Below, piece after piece: positions 54,096 to 64,000 of a DNA stretch of 64,000 bases (position 1 is its first letter; every line of letters begins with the position of its first letter). The position numbers and the translations under genes were made by a program. This DNA comes from Opitutia bacterium (lineage in GTDB: Bacteria; Verrucomicrobiota; Verrucomicrobiia; Opitutales; Opitutaceae): positions 297,266 to 361,265 of the forward strand of contig JACPIS010000001.1 of the NCBI GenBank assembly GCA_016187925.1, given 5' to 3'. The notes beneath the pieces were generated by a model. That model did no database searches and was not told where the DNA came from. It worked only from the letters and a program-made list of their open reading frames with translations.

Positions 54096-56972
54096 CTAAC
54101 GCGTCGCGGTCTTCCGCCCTCTCGCCCACTCGGCCAAGGCCTTGCCGGTGAACGACTGGCTGGCCGCCTCGATGCCCGGCCGGTCGCCGGCATAGACGAT
54201 GGCGCCGCCCAGCGGCCCGCCACCCGGCCCGAGATCGATGATCCAGTCGGCCAGGTTGATGACGTCGAGATTGTGCTCGATGACGACGACGGTGTTGCCC
54301 GCATCGCGCAGCTTGAAGAGCAGCTCCATCAACCGCTGGATGTCGGTCCAGTGCAGGCCGGTCGTCGGCTCGTCGAGGATGTAGAGCGTGCCGCCCTGCT
54401 GCCGCTTGCTCAGCTCGAGCGACAGCTTGAGGCGCTGCGCCTCGCCGCCGGAGAGCGTCGTGGCGGACTGGCCGAGTTGCAGATAACCGAGGCCGACGGC
54501 GTCGAGTGTCGCGAGCTTCTCCATGATGCGCGGGAGGGCGCGGAACAACTCCATCGCCTCACGCACGGTGAGGTCGAGCACATCGGCGATGTTTTTCCCG
54601 TGGAAACGCACCTCGAGCGTCTCGCGGTTGAAACGCCGGCCGTCGCAGCTCGGGCACGGCGTGTAGGCGTCGGCCATGAACTGCATGTCGAGCTTGATCT
54701 GGCCGTCGCCCTGGCAGCGCTCGCAGCGGCCGCCGCGCACGTTGAAGCTGAAGCGGCTCGCCTTGTAGCCGCGCACCTTGGCCAGCGGCACCTGGGCGAA
54801 CAGATCGCGCAACAGGTCGAGCAGGCCGACGTAGGTGGCGGGATTGGAGCGCGGACTGCGCCCGATGGGCTCCTGGTCGACCTGCACGGTCTTCTCGAAA
54901 TGTTCGAGACCGGCCAGGCCGCGGTGCTTGCCCGGCAGCGTCTTGGCGCCGTTCAGCTTTCGCGCGGTGGCGATGGCGAGCACGTCGTTGACGAGCGAGC
55001 TCTTGCCCGAACCGGAGACGCCGGTCACGCAGGTCAGCAGGCCGACGGGGAAAGCCGCGTCGATCGCGCGCAGGTTGTGCTCGGTGGCGCCGCGCACGGT
55101 CAGCCAGCGGCCGTCGGGCGCGAGCGTCTTGGCGTCCTTCATCACGCCCATCGTGCCGGCCAGGTACGGACCGGTGCGCGATTGCGACGCGGTGAGCTTG
55201 GCACAGTCCGCGGAGCTGCCTTGGAAAAGCAACTCGCCGCCTTCGCGACCCGCGCCGGGCCCGAGCTCGATGATCTCGTCGGCAATGCGCATCGTGTCCT
55301 CGTCGTGCTCGACGACGACCACCGTGTTGCCGCGGTCGCGCAGGTCGCGCAGCGTGGCGAGCAGCTTTTGGTTGTCGCGCGGATGCAGGCCGATGCTCGG
55401 CTCGTCGAGCACGTAGATGACGCCCATCAGGCCCATGCCCAGCTGCGTGGCCAGCCGCACGCGCTGCGCCTCGCCGCCGGAGAGCGTGCCGTAGTCGCGG
55501 TCGAGCGTCAGGTAGCCGAGCCCCGTCTCGTTGAGGAAATGCAGGCGCTGCTCGACACCGCCCAAGACTTCCTTCACGGCGTCCGAGCCGGGCAAGGTCG
55601 TGCGCAAGCCGCCCACGAACGTCAGCGCCGCGGACACGTCCAGCGTGTTGAAGTCCGCGAAACTCTTCCCACCGAGCAGCACGGCGGCGCTGCGGGGATT
55701 CAAGCGCGAGCCGTGGCACGCCGGGCACTCGCCGCTGATCATGTAGGTCGTCAGACGTGCGCGGAAACCCTCGCTGTCCGTGTGCCGGTAGCTCTCCATG
55801 AGGTCGGCGATGACGCCGGCGAACGGCATGGCCTTCGGCTCGCGCATGCGCCGCAGCTTGAAACTGAACAGCCGTTCGCCCGCGCCGTGCAGCAGCGTCT
55901 GCCGCGTGCCCGCCTCGAGCTTCTTCCACGGTTGCTCCGGATCGAACGGCAGTTGCTCGGCGAGCTGCTTGAGCAGGGCGTTGTGTTTGATGATGAGATT
56001 TTTCCCGCCGATGCGCCACGGCTTGATCGCGCCCTCGCGCACGGATTTTTCCGGATCGGGGATGACCAGCTCGTCGCTGAAGGTCATCTGCCGGCCGAGT
56101 CCGCCGCAGTCGGGACACGCGCCCTCGCTGTGGTTGAACGAGAAATGCCGCGGCGTCAGCGGCTCGAAGACGTCGCCGCACACCGGACAGGCGAGATTCT
56201 GGCTCAGGGCAATCTCGCGCCAGGGCGCCTCGGTCGTCGGCTGCACGAGCACAAGCGCGCGGCTCTGGCCCTCGCGAAAGGCCAGCTCGAGCGAGTCGGC
56301 CACGCGGCTGCGCTGGTCGGCGGCGAGCACCACGCGGTCGAGCACGAGCTCGACGGCGAGCTCGGCGGCGCCGTTGGGCAGGAGCTTGGGCTCGTCGAGT
56401 GACTTGATCTCGCCCGCGATGCGCACGCGCTGGAAGCCGCGCTGGCGGAGCCGCGGCAGCTCGTCGCGCAGGACGGACGGCTTCGCGCGCATGAACGGCG
56501 CGAGCAGGATGGCGCGCTCGCCGGGCGCGTCGCGGAAAAGTTGCGCGATGCAGTCGTCGAGCGAACGCTTCTCGACGCGGCCACCGTCCTTCGGGCAGCG
56601 CTGCTCGCCGCAGAGCGACCAGAGCAGGCGCGCGTAATCGGCGACCTCCGTGACCGTGGCGACCGTGCTGCGCGGCGAGCCGCCGCCGGTGCGCTGCTCG
56701 ATGGCGAGCACCGGCGAGAGCCCGTGGATGAAGTCCACGTCGGGGCGCTTGAGCTGCTCGAGAATCTGCCGCGCCTGCGCCGAGAGACTCTCCATGTATT
56801 TCCGATAGCCCTCGGCGTAGAGCGTGTCGAACGCCAGCGAGGACTTGCCCGAGCCGCTCGGCCCGGTGACGACGACCAGCCGTCCGCGCGGGAGGCGCAG
56901 CTCGAGGTTGCGGAGATTGTGCTCTCTCGCGCCCTTGATGTGAATATGAGTGGCGGCGTCCAATACGGACAC
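54096..56972 (-). CDS. uvrA: Excinuclease ABC subunit A
   Basis: 958 residues. UvrA recognises bulky DNA lesions and loads UvrB. It has two ABC ATPase modules: Walker [20 protein letters not shown] (near 37) and [16 protein letters not shown], with [16 protein letters not shown] and [18 protein letters not shown] as signature motifs. The zinc finger in the first half is CPVCGDVF with CPDCGG; in the second half it is CERCQGDG with CPSCDGRR. The second half is complete to the C-terminal ATPase loop. Verrucomicrobia can carry more than one uvrA; a paralogue cannot be excluded. It diverges from the DUF1302 gene. Confidence 0.95.
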   Translation of the reverse strand: MSVLDAATHIHIKGAREHNLRNLELRLPRGRLVVVTGPSGSGKSSLAFDTLYAEGYRKYMESLSAQARQILEQLKRPDVDFIHGLSPVLAIEQRTGGGSPRSTVATVTEVADYARLLWSLCGEQRCPKDGGRVEKRSLDDCIAQLFRDAPGERAILLAPFMRAKPSVLRDELPRLRQRGFQRVRIAGEIKSLDEPKLLPNGAAELAVELVLDRVVLAADQRSRVADSLELAFREGQSRALVLVQPTTEAPWREIALSQNLACPVCGDVFEPLTPRHFSFNHSEGACPDCGGLGRQMTFSDELVIPDPEKSVREGAIKPWRIGGKNLIIKHNALLKQLAEQLPFDPEQPWKKLEAGTRQTLLHGAGERLFSFKLRRMREPKAMPFAGVIADLMESYRHTDSEGFRARLTTYMISGECPACHGSRLNPRSAAVLLGGKSFADFNTLDVSAALTFVGGLRTTLPGSDAVKEVLGGVEQRLHFLNETGLGYLTLDRDYGTLSGGEAQRVRLATQLGMGLMGVIYVLDEPSIGLHPRDNQKLLATLRDLRDRGNTVVVVEHDEDTMRIADEIIELGPGAGREGGELLFQGSSADCAKLTASQSRTGPYLAGTMGVMKDAKTLAPDGRWLTVRGATEHNLRAIDAAFPVGLLTCVTGVSGSGKSSLVNDVLAIATARKLNGAKTLPGKHRGLAGLEHFEKTVQVDQEPIGRSPRSNPATYVGLLDLLRDLFAQVPLAKVRGYKASRFSFNVRGGRCERCQGDGQIKLDMQFMADAYTPCPSCDGRRFNRETLEVRFHGKNIADVLDLTVREAMELFRALPRIMEKLATLDAVGLGYLQLGQSATTLSGGEAQRLKLSLELSKRQQGGTLYILDEPTTGLHWTDIQRLMELLFKLRDAGNTVVVIEHNLDVINLADWIIDLGPGGGPLGGAIVYAGDRPGIEAASQSFTGKALAEWARGRKTATR

Positions 56973-57154
56973 CGTTGTCTTTTTGCGGCACGCGTCAAAA
57001 CGCTAATGGCGAAAACCCATGCCTGTCCGAGGATTAAATCTTGAACTCAGGATGAATTCCCCGCTTCATGCCGGGCATTGAAAGCCCACCCCGGCTTTAT
57101 TCACCCCCAATCAACCGGGCCTCGCCGCGAGGCCGTGTTAGTTTTCTTACTGCT

Positions 57155-59140
57155 ATGAACCCAAGCAAACCCTACGCCAATAGCCTGCGTTGGTCGGCAT
57201 TCGCCGCCCTGTTCGCCGCGCTCGCGCTCGCGCCCGCTTCCCGGGCTTTCGTCTTCGAGCTCGGCGACGTCAAAGGCAGCTTCGACACGACGGTCTCCGT
57301 CGGCGGGCTGTTCCGCATCAGCAACCCCAGCACCGACCTCTATGGTCTGACCAACTCGATCAACGGCGTGCCCGGCAAGCAGCGCTCGGTGAACGCCGAC
57401 GACGGCAACCTCAACTACCATCGCGGCCTCGTCTCCTCGCTCGTGAAGGCGAACCACGATCTGCAGCTGACCTACAAGAACGCCGGCATTTTCGTGCGCG
57501 GTTTCTACTTCACGGACTTCACCAACAACAACGGCCAGCGCGTCAAGACCGCGCTCACGAACGAGGCCAAGAGCATCGTCGCCGAAGGCGGCGAGCTGCT
57601 CGATGCCTACGCGTATTTCAAGCCGACGCTCGGCGACATGCCGGCGCGCATCGCCATCGGCCGCCAGGTGCTGAGCTGGGGTGAAAGCACGTTCATTCCG
57701 AACGGCATCAACTCCATCAACCCCATCGACGTCGCCAAGCTCCGCACGCCCGGCTCCGAGCTGAAGGAAGCCCTCCGCCCGTTGAACATGATCTCGGCCT
57801 CGCTCAGCGTCACCGAGGACATCGCCCTCGAGGCCTTCTACCTCCTCGACTGGAACCGCACGCGCGTCGACCCGCCCGGCACTTATTTCAGCACGAACGA
57901 TTTCGTCGCCAAGGGCGGCACGAAGGTCTATCTCGGCTTCGGCGCCATCAACGACGGCGCGGTGCTCGGTGCCATCTCGCGCGGCACCGACCGCGAGCCC
58001 GGCACTTCCGGCCAGTACGGCATCAACCTCAAGTGGCTCGCGAAGGGACTCGGCGACACCGAATTCGGTTTCTACTGGATGAATTACCATAGCCGCCTGC
58101 CCGTCATCTCGGCGCAGACGCCCACCAGCCCCGTCAGCGTCGCACTCGTGCAGGCCACGGCCACGAGCCTTGGCACCGCCAACCTCGCGCCTGTGCTCAC
58201 CCCGATCTTCGGCGCCGGTACGCCCGCCGCCCTCACGACCCTGCTCGGCGCGGCCCTCACGAACGTACCGATCGCTGCGCTGCCCGCCAACCTGCAGCCG
58301 TTCTACCCCACGGCCCAATCCATCGCCGCCGGCGCCCGCACGGTCGGCTTCCTCAGTGCCGCCGCGAGCGGCCGCTACCTCATCGAGTTCCCCGAGGACA
58401 TCCGCCTCTTCGGCGCCAGCTTCAATACCAGCGTCAAGGGCATCGCCCTCCAGGGTGAGATCAGCTACCGCGACAACCAGCCCTTCCAGGTGGACGACGT
58501 CGAGCTGCTGTTCTCCGCGCTCTCCTCGCTCAATCCGGCGTTCGCCAACAACCAGCTCGGCAGCAATGTCGGCCAGCTCAACACCTACGTCCGCGGCTGG
58601 AACCGCCACAAGGTCTGGACCGGCCAGATGACCGCCACCCGCGTCGGCGGCGGCATTCTCGGCGCCGACCAGAGCACACTGCTCGCCGAGGCCGGCTTCG
58701 TGAATGTCACCGACCTGCCCTCGAAGGGACGCCTCCGTTACGACGGCCCCGGCACCTTTGTCGCGGGTGACGCCACGGAGATGCTCCTCACCGGCAGCAA
58801 CACCGCGACCTCGCCCGCGCCCCTCTCCGACCCCGCGTCGGCTTTCGCCGATAAATTTTCATGGGGCTATCAGCTCGTCGGCCGCCTCGACTACAACAAC
58901 GCCTTCAAGGGCGTGAACATGTCCCCGCTCTTCGTGTTCAGCCACGACGTCAGCGGCAACACTCCCCTGCCGATGGGCAACTTCCTCCACGGGCGCAAGT
59001 CCGTCACGCTGGGAGCCGACTTCTCCTACCAGAACGCCTGGGCGTTCGAGGTGCGCTATGTGAACTTCTTCGGCGGTGACCGCTTCAACCTGCTCGCCGA
59101 CCGCGACTACGTCTCCGCCACGCTCAAGTACTCCTTCTAA
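57155..59140 (+). CDS. DUF1302 outer-membrane beta-barrel protein
   Basis: 661 residues from ATG 57155, with a signal peptide (residues 1-31, AAL-rich, ending near ASRA-F). The mature protein is rich in alternating aromatic strands. It opens FVFELGDVKGSFDTTVSVGG, contains RIAIGRQVLSWGESTFIPNG and ends RDYVSATLKYSF, with the C-terminal Phe typical of an outer-membrane barrel. DUF1302 genes are regularly found next to DUF1329 genes. It leads the four-gene cluster and may be the outer-membrane port. Confidence 0.85.
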   Translation: MNPSKPYANSLRWSAFAALFAALALAPASRAFVFELGDVKGSFDTTVSVGGLFRISNPSTDLYGLTNSINGVPGKQRSVNADDGNLNYHRGLVSSLVKANHDLQLTYKNAGIFVRGFYFTDFTNNNGQRVKTALTNEAKSIVAEGGELLDAYAYFKPTLGDMPARIAIGRQVLSWGESTFIPNGINSINPIDVAKLRTPGSELKEALRPLNMISASLSVTEDIALEAFYLLDWNRTRVDPPGTYFSTNDFVAKGGTKVYLGFGAINDGAVLGAISRGTDREPGTSGQYGINLKWLAKGLGDTEFGFYWMNYHSRLPVISAQTPTSPVSVALVQATATSLGTANLAPVLTPIFGAGTPAALTTLLGAALTNVPIAALPANLQPFYPTAQSIAAGARTVGFLSAAASGRYLIEFPEDIRLFGASFNTSVKGIALQGEISYRDNQPFQVDDVELLFSALSSLNPAFANNQLGSNVGQLNTYVRGWNRHKVWTGQMTATRVGGGILGADQSTLLAEAGFVNVTDLPSKGRLRYDGPGTFVAGDATEMLLTGSNTATSPAPLSDPASAFADKFSWGYQLVGRLDYNNAFKGVNMSPLFVFSHDVSGNTPLPMGNFLHGRKSVTLGADFSYQNAWAFEVRYVNFFGGDRFNLLADRDYVSATLKYSF

Positions 59141-59160
59141 CCCTTACCGAACACACCCCC

Positions 59161-60519
59161 ATGAAATCAGGTATTCGTCCTCTTCTCACCGGTTCGGCCC
59201 TCATTGCCCTGGTCGTCGGTCTTCAGGCCGGCATCTCCCCGGCCGACGCCGATCGCCTCGGCAAGGATCTCACGCCGCTCGGCGGCGAAAAAGCCGGTAA
59301 CGCCGATGGCAGCATCCCCGCCTGGGACGGCGGCATCACCACGCCGCCCGCCGGCTACACCGTGGGCATGCATCACCCCGATCCCTTCGCCAGCGAGCAG
59401 CCGCTCTTCACCATCAGCGCCGCCAACGCCGACAAGTATGCCGACAAGCTCTCGGCCGGCCACTTGGCGCTCATGAAGGCCTACCCGGATTACGTGATGC
59501 CCGTCTACGCGTCGCACCGCACGGCCTCCAACCCGCAGCGCATCTACGATGCCACGAAGCAATATGCCACCACCGCCCACCTCACCGAGGGCGGCAACGG
59601 CATCGCGGGCGCCGTGGTCGGCGCTCCGTTTCCCATCCCGCAAAGCGGCCTCGAGGTGATCTGGAACCACCTCACCCGCTACCGCGGCATCGCGGCCGTC
59701 CGTTATCTCGGTCAGGCCGCGCCGCAACGCGACGGCTCCTATACGATGGTGCAGTTCGAGGACGAGTTCCTCTTCAACTACACCCGCGAGGGCATCCAGG
59801 AGAAGGATCTCGATAACACCCTGATCTTCTTCAAGCAGGCCGTCACCGAGCCCGCCCGCCTCGCCGGCTCCATCCTCGTCGTCCACGAGACGATGGATCA
59901 GGTCAAGGAACCGCGCCGCGCCTGGATCTACAACACCGGCCAGCGTCGCGTGCGCCGCGCCCCGAATGTCGCCTACGACAATCCCGGCACCGCCGCCGAC
60001 GGCATGCGCACCTCGGACCAGTTCGACATGCTCAACGGCGCGCCCGACCGCTACGACTGGAAGCTCATCGGCAAAAGGGAAATGTATGTCCCGTACAACT
60101 CCTACAAGCTGCATAGCGACAAGCTGAAGAACTCCGACATCCTGAAGCCACTCCACATCAACCAGGACCTCACCCGCTACGAGCTGCACCGCGTCTGGGT
60201 CGTCGACGCCACGCTCAAGCCCGGCGCCAGCCACGTCTACTCCCGCCGCACCTTCTACGTCGACGAGGACAGCTGGCAGATCCTCGCCGTCGATCAGTAC
60301 GATGGCCGCGGCCAGCTCTGGCGCGTCTCCGAGGCGCATTGCATCAGCTACTACGATGCCCTCACCTTCTGGAGCACGCTCGAGGTCCACACCGACCTGA
60401 TCGCCGGACGCTATCTCGCCATCGGCCTGGACAACCAGAACAAGATGTACGACTTCACCCTCAAGCGCAGCCCGCAGGACTACACGCCCTCGGCACTCCG
60501 CCAGGAGGGCGTCCGCTAA
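59161..60519 (+). CDS. DUF1329 periplasmic protein (LolB-like fold family)
   Basis: 452 residues with a signal peptide (MKSGIRPLLTGSALIALVVG, cleaved near GIS). Conserved elements are LTPLGGEKAGNADGSIPAWD, ELHRVWVVDATLKPGASHVY and RRTFYVDEDSWQILAVDQYD. Family DUF1329 is associated with outer-membrane lipid or hydrophobic-compound handling; its fold is compared to LolA/LolB-type lipid carriers. It starts 20 bases after the DUF1302 gene and 9 bases before the next gene. The substrate is unknown. Confidence 0.85.
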   Translation: MKSGIRPLLTGSALIALVVGLQAGISPADADRLGKDLTPLGGEKAGNADGSIPAWDGGITTPPAGYTVGMHHPDPFASEQPLFTISAANADKYADKLSAGHLALMKAYPDYVMPVYASHRTASNPQRIYDATKQYATTAHLTEGGNGIAGAVVGAPFPIPQSGLEVIWNHLTRYRGIAAVRYLGQAAPQRDGSYTMVQFEDEFLFNYTREGIQEKDLDNTLIFFKQAVTEPARLAGSILVVHETMDQVKEPRRAWIYNTGQRRVRRAPNVAYDNPGTAADGMRTSDQFDMLNGAPDRYDWKLIGKREMYVPYNSYKLHSDKLKNSDILKPLHINQDLTRYELHRVWVVDATLKPGASHVYSRRTFYVDEDSWQILAVDQYDGRGQLWRVSEAHCISYYDALTFWSTLEVHTDLIAGRYLAIGLDNQNKMYDFTLKRSPQDYTPSALRQEGVR

Positions 60520-60528
60520 GACTGGAGA

Positions 60529-61500
60529 ATGCCTCCCCGTTTGACAGCGACGGCGGGCTCCGCGGCCCGCCGTCTTTTCATCGGCCTCGCCTGCAGCGCG
60601 GCCTGCCTGTTGACTGCGCCGGCCCCCGCCGCCGAGACCTCCGAACTCGCTCCCCTCGCCGCCAAGGCGCTGCTGCTCGGGGTCGCCCGGGCCGGTGACC
60701 GCTTCATCGCGGTCGGTGATCATGGCAACATCGTCGTCTCCGCCGATAACGGGCAGACATGGACGCAAAGTCTCGCCCCCACCCGCGCGCTGCTGACCGC
60801 CGTCTCCTTCCCCGACGCCCAGCACGGCTGGGCCGTCGGACACGAAGGCGTCATCCTTGCCACTGCCGACGCCGGCAAGACCTGGACGCGACAGGACGAC
60901 GGCAAGGATCTCGATTCCATCTTCCTCGACGTGCTCTTCCTCGACGCGCAACGCGGCTTCACCGTAGGCGCCTACGGGAAATTCATGGCGACCCAAGATG
61001 GCGGCAAGACCTGGACCGCCGGCCATCCCGGCGCCGAGGAAGCGCACTACAACACCATTTCCGCCGGACCCAACGGCTGGCTCTACCTCGCCGGCGAGAG
61101 CGGCACGCTGCTCACTTCGCCCGACAGCGGCGTCAGCTGGACCCGCGCGGAGGTACCCTATGACGGTTCCCTCTTCGCCGCCATCCCGCTCGACCAACGG
61201 ACGGTGGTGGTCGCGGGTCTCCGCGGCCACATCCTGACCTCCCCGGACAACGGCGCCAGCTGGGAACCGCGCGATAGCGACGTCAAGGTGCTGATCATGG
61301 CCGGCCTCCGGCTGGCCAACGGCACGGTGGTCCTCGGCGGCCAGGGCGGCAATTTCTTCATCAGCCGGAACTCCGGCCACACCTTCACCCCGTGGAAACC
61401 CGCCGAGTTCGGCTCCAGCGTGGCCGCGCTCGCCGAGACTTCCGACGGCTGGCTGCTCAGCGTCGGCGAGGCCGGCGCCGTCCGCCTCCGGCTCCCCTGA
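60529..61500 (+). CDS. Ycf48/Hcf136-like beta-propeller protein
   Basis: 323 residues with a signal peptide (RRLFIGLACSAACLLTAPAP region). The mature part is a series of about 45-residue repeats with SADNGQTWTQSLAP, TADAGKTWTRQDDG, TQDGGKTWTAG, SPDSGVSWTRAEVP and SPDNGASWEPRDSD: Asp-box/BNR blades of a propeller like the photosystem II assembly factor Ycf48. Outside photosynthetic organisms this type accompanies DUF1302/DUF1329 and RND genes. It overlaps neither neighbour; the transporter gene starts 2 bases after it. Confidence 0.85.
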   Translation: MPPRLTATAGSAARRLFIGLACSAACLLTAPAPAAETSELAPLAAKALLLGVARAGDRFIAVGDHGNIVVSADNGQTWTQSLAPTRALLTAVSFPDAQHGWAVGHEGVILATADAGKTWTRQDDGKDLDSIFLDVLFLDAQRGFTVGAYGKFMATQDGGKTWTAGHPGAEEAHYNTISAGPNGWLYLAGESGTLLTSPDSGVSWTRAEVPYDGSLFAAIPLDQRTVVVAGLRGHILTSPDNGASWEPRDSDVKVLIMAGLRLANGTVVLGGQGGNFFISRNSGHTFTPWKPAEFGSSVAALAETSDGWLLSVGEAGAVRLRLP

Positions 61501-61502
61501 CC

Positions 61503-63863
61503 ATGATCGCACGGATTGAAGAGTTCGTCTTTCGCTACCGTCACGCGGTTACCGTGCTGTTCCTCGCGCTGACCGCCTACTTCGGCTATTACGCGGCGCA
61601 CACGCGCGTCGACGCCAGCTTCAACAAGCAGCTGCCGAGCAATCACGAGTACATCCTCAATTTCAAGAAATACCAGGAGCAGTTCGGCGGCGCCAACCGC
61701 ATCCTCATCGCCCTGGTCGCCAAGCAGGGCGACATCTTCACGCCCGAGTTTTTCAAGACGCTGAAGGCCGTCACCGACGAGGTCTTCTTCCTGCCCGGGG
61801 TCGACCGCTCCCAGGTCACGTCGATCTACACGCCCAATGTCCGCTACATCGAGGTCGTCGAGGACGGCCTGCAGGGCGGCAACGTCATCCCGGCGGACTT
61901 CACCCCCACGCCCGAGGGCCTCGAGCGCGTGCGGCAGAACATCATCAAGTCCGGCCGCGTCGGCATGCTCGTCGCCAATGATTTTTCCGGCGCCACCATC
62001 ATCGCCTCGCTGCTCGAGGTCGACCCCCAGACCGGCAAACGCCTCGTCTACGCAGAGGTAGCGGACGCCCTTGAGAAGAACATCCGCGAGAAGTACCAGA
62101 GCGCCGACGTGAGCGTCCATATCATCGGTTTTGCCAAGGTCATCGGCGACATCACCGACGGCGCGCGCGGCGTGCTCCTGTTCTTCGGTGTCGCCCTCGT
62201 CATCTCCGCCTTCCTGCTCTATTACTTTTCCCAGTCGCTGATCCTCACCATCCTGCCGTTGTTCACGTCGTTCTGCGCCGTCGTCTGGCAGCTCGGCCTG
62301 CTCAACCTGCTGGGCTTCGGCATCGATCCGCTGTCCGTGCTCGTGCCGTTCCTCGTGTTCGCCATCGCCCTGAGCCACGCCACGCAGATGCTCCGCTCCT
62401 TCCGCTACGAATACTATGTCGCCGAAGGCGGGGAGCTGGCCGCCGCGCGCGCCTCGTTCCGAAACCTCTTCATCCCCGGCACCATCGCCATCCTGACCGA
62501 TACGGTCGGCTTCATCACCATCTACCTGGTCAAGGTGCCCATCATCCAGGAACTCGCCCTGACCGCCAGCCTCGGCGTCACGCTCATCATTCTCACGGAC
62601 CGCTTCATGCTGCCCGTGCTCCTGACCTACACGCGCATGGCGCCGGACTTCCGCCGCCGCGTGAATTTCCGGCGCTTCGCCCTGCAACCGACGTGGCGCC
62701 GCCTCGTCCGCTTCACCACCGGCCGGCGGTCCGCGATCGCCCTCATCGTCGTCTTTGCGCTCCTCTGGATCTACGGGCTGCGCACCGCCGAGCACATCCG
62801 CATCGGCGACATGCATGCCGGCGTCCCCGAGCTCCGCCAGACCTCGCGTTACAATCAGGACACCGCCGTCATTACCTCCCGTTTCAGCATCGGCGTCGAC
62901 GTCATCACCGTGATCGCCGAGACCGTGCCCAATGCCGTCATCGACCACGACATCATGGCCCTGGTCGATCGCTTCGCCTGGCACATGCGCAACGTCGACG
63001 GCGTGCAATCCATCCTCACCCTGCCCGAGGTCGCCAAGAACATCGCCGCGGGGTGGAACGAGGGTTCGCTCAAGTGGCGCATCATCCCCCGCAACCAGCA
63101 GATGCTCGCGCAGGCCGTCTCGCCCGTCGAGACCTCCACCGGTCTCCTCAACAACGAGGGCAGCGTCATCCCCGTGATGATCTACCTCAAGGACCACAAG
63201 GCCGAGACGCTCCGGCGCGTCACGGCCGCGGTGAAGGAGTTCCGCGCCGCACACTCGACCGACAAGGTGAGGTTCCAGCTCGCCACCGGCAACGTCGGCG
63301 TGATGGCCGCCACGAACGAAGTCGTCGAGGCCGCCCAGTTCCCCATGGTGATGTGGCTCTACGCCGCGATCGTCGTGCTCTGCCTGCTCTCCTTCCGCTC
63401 CTGGCGCGCCACGCTCTGCGTCGTGCTGCCGCTCGTCATCGTCTCCGATCTCGCCTACGCGCTCATGGTCCACCTCCAGATCGGCCTGAAGACCTCCACG
63501 CTGCCCGTGGTCGCGCTCGGCGTCGGCATCGGTGTCGACTACGGCATCTACCTCTGTTCGGCGATTCTCGAGCGCCTGCACAAGGGCGACAACCTCGAGG
63601 ACGCGATCTGCTTCGCCTACGCCACCATGGGCACATCGGTCGTCTTCACCGGTTTCGCTCTCTCCATCGGCGTCGGCACCTGGGCGTTTTCCGCGCTGAA
63701 GTTCCAGGCCGACATGGGCGTGCTGCTCGCGTTCATGTTCCTCTTCAACATGCTCGGCGCAATGCTGCTCATGCCCGCCCTCGCCCGCTGGCTCTTTGCC
63801 AAGTACCACGGCCGTCTCCGCCCCACCGACGATCCGCCCGCCGTGATCCCGCCGGTGCACTAG
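61503..63863 (+). CDS. RND/MMPL-family inner-membrane transporter
   Basis: 786 residues from ATG 61503. The two-fold RND layout shows first in the membrane segment YRHAVTVLFLALTAYFGYYA, a large periplasmic loop, five further segments (LLFFGVALVISAFLLYYFSQ), then a second half with loop and five segments (GVGIGVDYGIYLCSAILERL). The proton-relay Asp is present in the second half (GIGVDYG), while the first half has His at the equivalent place (IALSHATQM). Family members export lipids or hydrophobic compounds. It is translated right after the propeller gene. The stop codon (TAG, 63861-63863) coincides with an IS end. Confidence 0.9.
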   Translation: MIARIEEFVFRYRHAVTVLFLALTAYFGYYAAHTRVDASFNKQLPSNHEYILNFKKYQEQFGGANRILIALVAKQGDIFTPEFFKTLKAVTDEVFFLPGVDRSQVTSIYTPNVRYIEVVEDGLQGGNVIPADFTPTPEGLERVRQNIIKSGRVGMLVANDFSGATIIASLLEVDPQTGKRLVYAEVADALEKNIREKYQSADVSVHIIGFAKVIGDITDGARGVLLFFGVALVISAFLLYYFSQSLILTILPLFTSFCAVVWQLGLLNLLGFGIDPLSVLVPFLVFAIALSHATQMLRSFRYEYYVAEGGELAAARASFRNLFIPGTIAILTDTVGFITIYLVKVPIIQELALTASLGVTLIILTDRFMLPVLLTYTRMAPDFRRRVNFRRFALQPTWRRLVRFTTGRRSAIALIVVFALLWIYGLRTAEHIRIGDMHAGVPELRQTSRYNQDTAVITSRFSIGVDVITVIAETVPNAVIDHDIMALVDRFAWHMRNVDGVQSILTLPEVAKNIAAGWNEGSLKWRIIPRNQQMLAQAVSPVETSTGLLNNEGSVIPVMIYLKDHKAETLRRVTAAVKEFRAAHSTDKVRFQLATGNVGVMAATNEVVEAAQFPMVMWLYAAIVVLCLLSFRSWRATLCVVLPLVIVSDLAYALMVHLQIGLKTSTLPVVALGVGIGVDYGIYLCSAILERLHKGDNLEDAICFAYATMGTSVVFTGFALSIGVGTWAFSALKFQADMGVLLAFMFLFNMLGAMLLMPALARWLFAKYHGRLRPTDDPPAVIPPVH

Positions 63864-64000
63864 GGCCTGTTAACACTATTGCTATGATCGGGCGAGGGTG
63901 TAGGCAAGCGGGATGGAATTGACCGAAACGCATCTGAAGCGAATCCGCGACAGCCTACCTGTGGAGCGAGGCAACGTGAGCATGGAAGCGCTGAACTTCC
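63863..64000 (+). mobile_element. IS5-family insertion sequence, left end, cut by window edge
   Basis: The element appears to begin with GGGCCTGTTAACACTATTGC immediately after the CTA of a CTAG tetranucleotide (63860-63863), the kind of target preferred by IS5-group elements. A transposase frame begins at 63913. The right end is outside the window, so the inverted repeat and target duplication cannot be checked. Confidence 0.8.
63913..64000 (+). CDS. IS5-family transposase, N-terminal fragment
   Basis: The 29 residues visible (MELTETHLKRIRDSLPVERG, then NVSMEALNF) match the opening of IS5-group transposases of the MELT...RIxxxLPxxRGNVS type, whose later part carries the DDE domain. The fragment is open to the edge of the window, so integrity cannot be judged. 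Confidence 0.75.
   Translation, partial: MELTETHLKRIRDSLPVERGNVSMEALNF

Overview
The window is GC-rich, gene-dense bacterial chromosome, most likely from a verrucomicrobium of the Opitutaceae type. The reasons are a TonB-dependent receptor with a KLETFVV-type linker and no SusD partner, a large set of glycoside hydrolases under a LacI-type regulator, and the style of the housekeeping genes. This assignment is an inference from gene content; there is no rRNA in the window.

Region 1 (1-26538, all on the minus strand) is a carbohydrate-utilisation locus. In the direction of transcription it holds a LacI-type regulator, a GH144-like (glycoamylase-like fold) enzyme with a CBM9-like tail, a TonB receptor followed by a strong terminator, a very long GH94 phosphorylase, a GPH-type sugar symporter, a secreted (alpha/alpha)6-barrel protein with a discoidin-like domain, an exported GH31, an exported GH3, a cytoplasmic GH3, a cytoplasmic GH31, and a second GH144-like enzyme that runs off the window. 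GH144, a long GH94 and GH3 together point to beta-1,2-glucan (sophoro-oligosaccharide) use. The GH31 pair suggests that alpha-linkages are also present in the substrate.

Region 2 (26964-31577) is a compact stress or dormancy module of small genes: DUF883/ElaB-like, YqjE-like, a small partner, an alpha/beta hydrolase, a stand-alone LigD-type 3'-phosphoesterase and a universal stress protein on the plus strand. HPF, a DksA-like protein, a Cys-rich zinc protein and a DUF2934 protein lie convergently on the minus strand. About 1.1 kb of gene-free DNA rich in inverted repeats follows.

Region 3 (32665-56972) is core genome: lepB-lepA-fabD, a secreted low-complexity protein, pilT, dapA-dapB-ruvA, an ECF sigma/anti-sigma pair, tRNA-Lys(TTT), a NarL-type response regulator, a Pal-like lipoprotein, an M20 peptidase, an M48 lipoprotein protease, purH, apaG, a beta-CASP nuclease, a small membrane protein, an inositol-phosphatase-family enzyme, dinB, two DUF4252-type proteins and uvrA. 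A dispersed-type inverted repeat lies upstream of dinB.

Region 4 (57155-63863) is a four-gene plus-strand envelope cluster: a DUF1302 outer-membrane protein, a DUF1329 protein, a Ycf48-like beta-propeller and an RND/MMPL transporter. It probably moves a hydrophobic molecule. An IS5-family insertion sequence starts exactly at the transporter's stop codon and runs off the right edge.
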